DNA of 64,000 nucleotides from Liolophura sinensis (Eukaryota; Mollusca; Polyplacophora; Chitonida; Chitonidae). The notes below the pieces were generated by a model that saw only the letters and a list, made by a program, of their open reading frames with translations, searched no databases and was not told the DNA's origin. Shown piece after piece: positions 57,683-64,000 of this stretch. A program made the translations under genes and the position numbers. Positions within the stretch are counted from its first letter, which is position 1. Every line of letters begins with the position of its first letter. The stretch lies in contig NC_088300.1 of NCBI RefSeq assembly GCF_032854445.1, forward strand, positions 67,926,984-67,990,983, in the 5' to 3' direction.

Positions 57683-58101
57683 TGGCATCACAGCAGGCTT
57701 ACATCGACTATTACACCAAACAAGCCGGCGGAGGTGGGTTACCTGTGTTTCGGGGTGTGGCTGTCCAGCGCGGTCACGGTTTGCTGGGCGGTCTCAGCAA
57801 ACTGCTGCCACAACCCTTAACGTCGCCGGCTGTGAAAGCACTGGGCAAAACGGCGTTACGAACCGGACTGCAAGTCGTGGGGGACGTGCTGAGCGGGGGC
57901 GTGTCACCACACCAGGCTTTGAAACGACGCGGTCTGGCGACCAGAAAACAGCTGCTGGTCAAAGCTAGTCGCTACGCCCGGCAGCGGTTATTGGGTGGGC
58001 CTATAAAACGGAAGGCTCGACGCGTCACTCCCACTCGTCACCGACACGTGGGACTTAAAAGACGTACCGTCAGGCCCAGAAGAAGACACATCAAAGCTTG
58101 A
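57682..58101 (+). CDS. Polinton basic virion core-like protein, 139 aa, open
   Basis: A Gly-rich N-terminal part (KQAGGGGLPVFRGVAVQRGH) is followed by a hydrophobic/amphipathic middle (SPAVKALGKTALRTGLQVVG) and a very basic tail (RRTVRPRRRHIKA). Proteins of this build follow the minor capsid gene in many Polintons and resemble adenovirus core or membrane-active proteins; that role is inference. The start codon overlaps the stop of the upstream gene by one base, and the frame is intact. Confidence 0.75.
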   Translation: MASQQAYIDYYTKQAGGGGLPVFRGVAVQRGHGLLGGLSKLLPQPLTSPAVKALGKTALRTGLQVVGDVLSGGVSPHQALKRRGLATRKQLLVKASRYARQRLLGGPIKRKARRVTPTRHRHVGLKRRTVRPRRRHIKA

Positions 58102-58143
58102 GCCGCACCGGATATTTTCAGCTAAAACACACACACACACGCC

Positions 58144-59451
58144 ATGGCTCTCCCCCACCCCGAGTGTTTCCCGTCCGTCAGCAGTGAGTTTGATTTGTGG
58201 ACCTTACCCCCGACCGACACCAGCGTTCGAGAAGGTCGCTGGCATGCTTACAGCCCCATCGTCAGCCTGAGTGATGTGGGACCTGTGGAATTTGTCATCA
58301 CTAACCCCGACGGTGACACTTACTTGGACTTGGCCAACACCATGTTGTACGTGAAGGTAAAAATCCTAAACGGGGACGGAACGGATGTGGCGGCTGACAA
58401 GAAGGTGGCTCCGACTAACCTGTGGATACAATCCATGTGGCGGCAGGTCGACGTCTCCCTGAACGATAAACTCATCACTCCGTCCACCAACATTTACCCA
58501 TACCGGGCTTACTTGGAGACGTTGCTGTCTTACGGTAAAGAGGCCAAAAAGAGCCAGCTGTCCGCTGCCTTGTGGTACGCGGACACCCCAGGGAAGTTTG
58601 ACACGACGGATGACACCAACGCAGGGTTTGTCGATCGGATGGTCTTCGTGGGTGAAAGTCGGTCGGTTGACATGCTGGGTCGCCTGCATTGTGACATGTT
58701 CCTATAACACTGACACCTGCTCAATAACGTCACTGTCCGCATCCGTCTCACCCCGGCTAAGGATTCGTTTGCTTTGATGCCCGGTGAGGCAGCTCCCGAC
58801 TACAAGACCCGCTTGGAAGAGGTATTGATCTTTGTGCATAAAGTGAAAATCACCAGCGGTGTACAACTGGGGCATTTGAAAGCGTTGGCCAAAGCCCCTG
58901 CCAAGTACCCGATCCGCCGCGTGCTGACCAAGTATTTCTCCGTCCCCAGACGTCACACCCTCATCAACGAACAAAACCTATTTCTGGGCAGCTTACCGAC
59001 ACGTTTAGTGGTGGGGTGTGTGAGCAACACGGCTTTTGACGGGGATTACACTAAAAACCCGTTCCTTTTCCAACACTACTACACAAACTTCGTCGTCTTG
59101 TACGTCGGCGGACGTCAGATTCCGACCAAGCCCCTGACACCCGACTTTGAGAACGAGAATTTCATCCGAACGTACATGAACCTCTTTACCCACACGGGGA
59201 AAGCGTTTCACGACGAGGGAAACAATATCAAGCGCACCTTGTTCGAAGGCCACACGCTGTCTTTCTTCGACTTGACCCCCAGCCTCCACGACGATCACCA
59301 ACTGAACCTGGTACAAAAAGGGGATTTGCGCCTGGAGATGCGGTTTGCCAAACTACTGCCGGAAACCATTAACGTGGTGTGCTACGCTGAATTCAGCAAT
59401 GTCATAGAAATAGACCAAAGCCGAAACGTGTTCTGTGACTTCACCAGTTGA
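58144..59451 (+). pseudogene. Polinton major capsid protein, two in-frame stops
   Basis: A double jelly-roll hexon-type protein. The opening (SEFDLWTLPPTDTSVREGRW) and the end (VVCYAEFSNVIEIDQSRNVF) are the usual family blocks. One frame runs for 436 codons, the normal length, but has TAA at 58705-58707 and TGA at 58711-58713 near the junction of the two jelly rolls. There is no frameshift. The ATG at 58144 is in good context (gccATGG) after a (CA)n. Confidence 0.92.
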
Positions 59452-59499
59452 ACAGCCAAAACAACAACATGGACACGGTACAATCGCGACGTGTGCTAT

Positions 59500-59838
59500 A
59501 GACGGACGTGTTTACCCGGGGTGTGGTGGGGGAGGGGTGATTCCTACGGACTCCCACCCCTCTACCCCGATATCACCGCTTGGCTTAACCGGGGAACACA
59601 CCACTGGACGTGGAACGATCGGCGGCTGCATAGTCTGGACACGGGCGTGTGCGGTCAATATTATGTGTATTACTTAACCCAGCGAGCTCGAGGTCGTCCC
59701 ATGGATGCTATTGTACATACGTTGGACACATCGTGTACGACCTACGATAACGACTTACGGGTGTTCGATTGGGTGGATCGCCAGTTTGGGATCCATCCCT
59801 CGTTTTTTTATTCAACACCCATGGACTGTAAAACATAA
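59500..59838 (+). pseudogene. Polinton adenain-type cysteine protease, N-terminal half missing
   Basis: The catalytic Cys region (SLDTGVCGQYYVYYLTQRARG) and the acidic motif DSYGLPP are present, but the first half with the catalytic His is not. Only about 50 bp separate this frame from the capsid gene, so a deletion is likely. In intact elements this protease matures capsid proteins. No in-frame ATG is at the start. Confidence 0.82.
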
Positions 59839-60348
59839 ATCAAATAACATTCTTATTTTCTTCCCAGTTCGATTTGTTATGCATTCAACGTTCTTGTTTC
59901 CCTGTTCGACCTGTTATGACATACATTATGGAATAAAAAAAAAGAGACCATGAGACTCACACACCGTGGTGGTTTGACTTTTTTTTATTATGAGTACTAA
60001 CACAACATGATCACAGAACAAGAATGAACAAAAAAGTCATCCGCCTAGCCAGGCCACCCAGTCCGGCAATAGCGCACTGACACACTGACCCAGTCGCCGC
60101 CTGTCATACATCGTAATACATTGTTGCCAGTCCGTTTGCGGTAAACCAACAAGACGGCAAGGTGCAGCTCGGCAACAATGTATTACGATGTAGTAGGCAC
60201 GGCGAGTCGGTCAGTGTGTCAGGCTATTACGGCTGTCGGCCTGCCGCCCCCTGCTAGGTGGTTTTAACTTTTTAACGTATGAATCACTGTGAACGACAAA
60301 CACATGAAAAAACAGGAGCGGGGTGTGTATGGTATACATAGCACGGTT
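59839..60348. other. Polinton convergent intergenic region
   Basis: Contains a + strand poly(A) signal (aataaa at about 59932), a - strand one (tttatt at about 59986), the palindrome above and no open frame of interest. Confidence 0.6.
60077..60222. repeat. 146 bp palindrome between convergent Polinton genes
   Basis: Arms 60077-60128 and 60171-60222 are inverted copies: outermost 14 bp perfect (ctgacacactgacc), innermost 22 bp perfect (tacatcgtaatacattgttg + cc), a 16 bp middle about half matched, and a 42 bp loop. It lies between the 3' ends of the capsid/protease block and the polymerase. It could end transcription from both sides or act in replication; both are inference. Confidence 0.92.
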
Positions 60349-63300
60349 CTACAGATCTAAATAGGTGGTGCTCACCCCGTCTGGGAGCACTTTCCGCTTC
60401 CCGTAAAAGTACGTGAAAGCATCTTTATGTTGGGTATACGAGTACATCGTATTTCCCCGCATCCGCATCCCGCGATTCACTCCACTCGGGCTTTAGTGAT
60501 CGCGCAGCACAGAGAGGTATACGCCTCACCTCGAGCACTCATACCTTTGCAGGAGAGTTTATCTGTCGCGTTGGATTCCCCGCTGTAACAGTAATAGGTC
60601 TTTGAGCATAAACTCACGATGGCGTCACCGATCCACTTGACTTTGAAGAGCCCCGGTGTACGCTTATCGTGGTCGTAATGGTCGCGACGGTGTAACCACG
60701 TATCCCGCTCTGCCTCGTACACGGCTCGCAGCTCCGGTTTGACGAGGGATTCCCAGTCCGGGTCAGACCAGGCCATGTACTCGGAGTCTGTGTCCATCTC
60801 ACAGTACTGCCAATCCGCCTTGTAGAAAAAACGAGCCATGAAATCGTAGTAAAATTCCAACTTACGGAGTTTGGCATACTGATAGACCATACACCCTATT
60901 TGCAAGGGGAGATTGTGGCGAATGGTCCTCTTGCTACTCGTCACTTCAAAGGTCTCCTCATCGATGGGGTCGACGGTTCGACACCGGACACTCTCCAATA
61001 ATTTCCGCGTTTTTGTCAGATCGCAGATTTTGACATCCACGTGTCGATCTTGGTGGGTGACGGTTTTTCCATAACCCGAATTGCCCAACAGCTTCATCGT
61101 TTCCCCGATCAGTGCTTTGGTCGGGTCGACATCTCCCTCGCGCCGGGCTAGGGTGACGGCGTCTGCGAACGCTCGCTCAGGTGTGTATTCCATCGCTTGG
61201 TAGACGTGTGTCACGACCAATCTCCGACCGAGATACCACTGGAGCAAAGGTGTGGCTAGCAGAATTTGCTTACCAAACATGCTCCCGATCAGCATACGCC
61301 TGGGTACGGGCATGATGTCATTCACAGCGCGAACTCTGCCATGGTGGGGACTATATCAGCCCGACTCACATCGGGGTTTTTAAAGATGGGTGGGCATTCA
61401 GCAAAGTCCGCTTTGAGGTGGTCCGGCACGTGGATATCACATTCCGCGAATCCAAACAACTGGCCTTGAACGACAGCCTCCAATAGCTGAGCTTGTGTCT
61501 TGGGCTGTCGCTGTGACGGGTGCAAGCTGTACCGTTGCAGGAAGGCCCGTAAGGCTGGGTTTGTTGTCCGTTGGTGGTGGAACTCACACTCCCATATCGC
61601 TACCAACGGATAGCCCTGGGATCGGATGTAAGCGTCGTTTGTATCCACCTCCCGCCGTAAGTCCTGGGGGCTTAACCCCAGCCGCTCATTGTAACGCACC
61701 TCCCCCGGGCGGGGGTGATTCAGGTGACAGCCGTGGTAGTGGAAATAACACCCGTGGAATTGGAAAACAGTAGGCTGTCCGTCGATATAGGCGAACCTGT
61801 CTACGGGGAGTTGTCGGTCACCGATCCGCTTCTCGGTGTTGTTCAGTCGGTGACGGATCGATACCCCCAGCTGGTGTGACTGCCAGTCCAGCCATTTTTC
61901 AGCCAGACGGGTGGGGGTGCCGGAGGGAACGAACTTCTCTCCCCCGTCCTGACGTCGCCAACGGATACAGTGACCCGCCGGCTTAGGTGAGGCGAGGCAG
62001 TACAGGTACAACGCGTTGGCATCGAACCCCACGATCCGCTGACAAAGCTTTCCTCCCCGTATACGGGTCACGCCTCGTTCGTGGTAGCGGTGAAAAATGA
62101 TGCTCGGCCCACCCACGATGTTTTTCTTGAGGCAGCCGTGCATGTCTTTGTCTTTCTCACCGACGAGGGTGAACACGGACCGTAAATCGTGAAACAAGTA
62201 GAGGAAGGTAAGCCCTGGTATGCTAATACAGTCTTTGAAGACATCGACATGCATGGTTCGGTAGAACACCGCCATCTTCTCCGCAGCCTCCATGAAGGGA
62301 ATGACATCTAGGTTATTATACCACCGCAGCAAGTCTTCGACGGTACGCATGCCGTGCTCTCGCCACACCGTCTGTAGGGCCTTGTACTCCGCGTCCGTAC
62401 ACGGCTGGTGGGTGAGATCGTTGTCGAAAGCATGCTGCGGTGGGAGTACCGTTTCCTCCAGCCGGGCCAGGGAGTCTATGTAGCTGTAACAAAATTTTCC
62501 TTTGGTCACGTGGCAGTCGTAAGCTTTCACCCACTTGTCGTAACTGTAATTCGGGGCCAGGTAATTCCGAATGTCCAGAAATTTAAGTTGCGGTGTGGTG
62601 AGGGCCATGTAATTATTGTTCCGCTTAATCACATACTCCAAATCACCGCTCTGGACCAGGTGGGGGTAAAGCTGCTGTTTGATCAAGTTCAGGACGTAGT
62701 TGCCCGAGCTAAAACCGAGGACGGAAAGTTGGTCCATATATGTAACGAATCTGTCCCGTACCCGTCGCGTGTAAGACGGTTTCGTCTCGTTGGGATCGAT
62801 CCGCTCGTCTAACGCGTCCAGGATGTAAGCATAACGCTCGTGGAGATAGGCGCTACTGATCTCGCTGATTTCGTTGAGGTAAGCCATAATTTGCTCGACG
62901 AGTGCCTGGGGATCGCCGGTGGAGATGAAACACACGGGCTGGTCGTAGTCCGGTACATTAGAGTTTACGCTGACACTCATGGGGATGTGTTGGGCCGTCG
63001 TCCATTCCGTCGACCCAGTCGCCGCGTCGTCCACCGCGTTCACCGGGGCCAAGTACGCCTCGAAGTCGTAACACGCTCGGTATGGAAAGATGCAGTCGTC
63101 ACCGTCCTGGAGTTCAATCCCCATGTCCGCCAACGTTTCGAAAATGGTGGGCTGATTGCGGAATACGCCCCCCCCCGGGTACTTTCGTCGAATGGCGTCG
63201 GTGAAAATGGGTCGTTGGACTTTTTTTTTCTTTTCTTTCAGCGATTCGTCTGCCTCCAAACTCACTCTAGCTTTACTTGTGCTGGGTTTGTTGTTGTTGT

Positions 63301-63352
63301 TGGTGGTGGTGGCGGTGGTGGTGGTGGTAGATGAAGGTGGTCTCTGTAACAT
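60349..63352 (-). pseudogene. Polinton protein-primed family B DNA polymerase, two frame breaks
   Basis: The first frame (63352-61322, 676 codons) holds the 3'-5' exonuclease motif DFE (D96/E98 in CYDFEAYL), the terminal-protein regions and motif A (GFDANALYLY). It shifts by one base at about 61322. The second frame (to 60477) opens in RRMLIGSMFG and holds motif B (KLLGNSGYGK) and motif C (EMDTDSEY). A further shift at about 60480 leads to the family's C-terminal end (YFYGKRKVLPDG), which stops at 60349. The N-terminus has low-complexity Thr/Asn and a Lys run. In intact elements it replicates the element from its ends. Confidence 0.92.
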
Positions 63353-63397
63353 AGAAGGGTGTAGACGTTATAGCCAAAGTAGGCCCTATACATACTC

Positions 63398-63475
63398 TAT
63401 ACATACTATACACGTCACCAACATGAAGTAGAAAACACATGTACATGTCAACTACATGCAGTAGACCCTGTCAGT
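63398..63475. repeat. Right terminal inverted repeat of the Polinton (putative)
   Basis: Complement of 55713-55789; shares gtagaaaacacatgt and tgcagtagaccct with it. Confidence 0.65.
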
Positions 63476-63522
63476 GGTTAGGTAACGGGTTATGTAAGCA
63501 GAATATCGGCCGGCGATGACCT

Positions 63523-64000
63523 AGCGAGCATGATGGCAAGTGGGTTTAGATTAGCCATACAACGCTAACAGTGATGTCCCAATAATTATTATTTTCTTCA
63601 ATTTGACATATATCCGTTTAAACAGGTGGGGTTCAATTAGTAATACAGTATCAAAGGCTGTTCCCCGTCTATAGCCGTGTTAACAAGCGGACCAGAGTTA
63701 TTCCCCCTGAAAATTCGCTGCACGAAATACGGCATGTCTTTATACTGCATGCTCGTATGATAAATATGTCAGTTTCAGTCGACGGCCTGCATGTCTAGCG
63801 TTATGTTGTACAAAAAACATCACATGAGTTCTGTAAAAAACACCAAGGCTATCTGGGTGGCTGAAAATGACACAAATTCAATCTACTGTCGCTGAGCGAG
63901 CATGATGGCAAGTGAGCTTGGATTAGCCATACAACGCTAACAGTGATGTCCCAAGACTTATTATTTTCTTCAATTTTACATCCATCCGTTTAAACAAGTG
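63523..64000. repeat. Direct repeat, period 372 bp, running out of the window
   Basis: Segment 63523-63628 (agcgagcatgatggcaagtg, cgctaacagtgatgtcccaa, tccgtttaaaca) recurs at 63895-64000 with few changes. It could be two units of a satellite array or a duplication beside the Polinton. No gene is seen in it. Confidence 0.85.

Larger units (their letters stand above)
55713..63475 (+). mobile_element. Truncated Polinton/Maverick (adintovirus-like) element
   Basis: It carries the Polinton gene set in the usual blocks: integrase, minor capsid, core-like protein, major capsid and protease on +, protein-primed DNA polymerase on -. The ends are diverged inverted repeats (55713-55789 and 63398-63475, about 75% alike). 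The element is about 7.8 kb, half the usual 15-20 kb. The packaging ATPase is not found, and the integrase, protease, polymerase and major capsid genes are broken. Base composition is clearly more GC-rich than the host DNA around it. Confidence 0.9.

Noticed and set aside
58700-58780. Frameshift in the major capsid gene
   Set aside because: The open frames before and after are in the same frame; the break is two stop codons, not a shift.

Overview
This is a 64 kb piece of an animal nuclear genome. It carries intron-rich genes with conserved metazoan orthologues, AT-rich non-coding DNA and many dispersed repeats. Two tRNA-derived SINE families, a Tc1 transposon, a Ty3/gypsy LTR element and a Polinton/Maverick are present. 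The repeat types and protein divergence suggest a lophotrochozoan, most probably a marine mollusc (bivalve or gastropod); this is inference, since no species marker is present.

Layout. At 1.6-13.4 kb (- strand) is a complete 12-exon DYNC2I2 (WDR34), a dynein-2 intermediate chain of the cilium. One of its introns has the hallmarks of the minor (U12) spliceosome. It starts head-to-head, 286 bp apart, with a complete 3-exon FAM136A (13.7-16.5 kb, + strand; CX3C mitochondrial intermembrane-space family). An uninterrupted Tc1/mariner transposon follows (21.0-22.6 kb). A 1 kb minisatellite runs into the stop codon of a complete 5-exon PAAT/C10orf88 (24.4-28.8 kb, -). A complete 8-coding-exon C2orf42 homologue (31.6-39.9 kb, -) has an N-terminal zinc ribbon and a SWIM-like motif. 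FAM136A and C2orf42 are also close neighbours in human (2p13.3). From 40 to 45.8 kb only repeats are seen. A decayed Ty3/gypsy element with both LTRs (45.8-49.1 kb, -) lies about 240 bp upstream of the first exon of a gene resembling zinc-type alcohol dehydrogenases (49.3 kb, +). At 52.8-54.7 kb (-) are two exons of a probable C-type lectin membrane protein with an in-frame stop between the lectin domain and the membrane helix.

The last 8 kb is a shrunken Polinton/Maverick. Between diverged inverted ends (55.7 and 63.5 kb) it carries, on +, a broken integrase, an open minor capsid protein, an open basic core-like protein, a major capsid protein with two stops and a half protease. On - it carries a protein-primed family-B DNA polymerase with two frame breaks. 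The two convergent blocks meet at a 146 bp palindrome. No packaging ATPase was found, so the copy is probably dead. A 372 bp direct repeat beyond its right end runs out of the window.

All four complete gene models were assembled by hand from splice signals, reading-frame phase and recalled family sequences. Every exon phase closes without a break.
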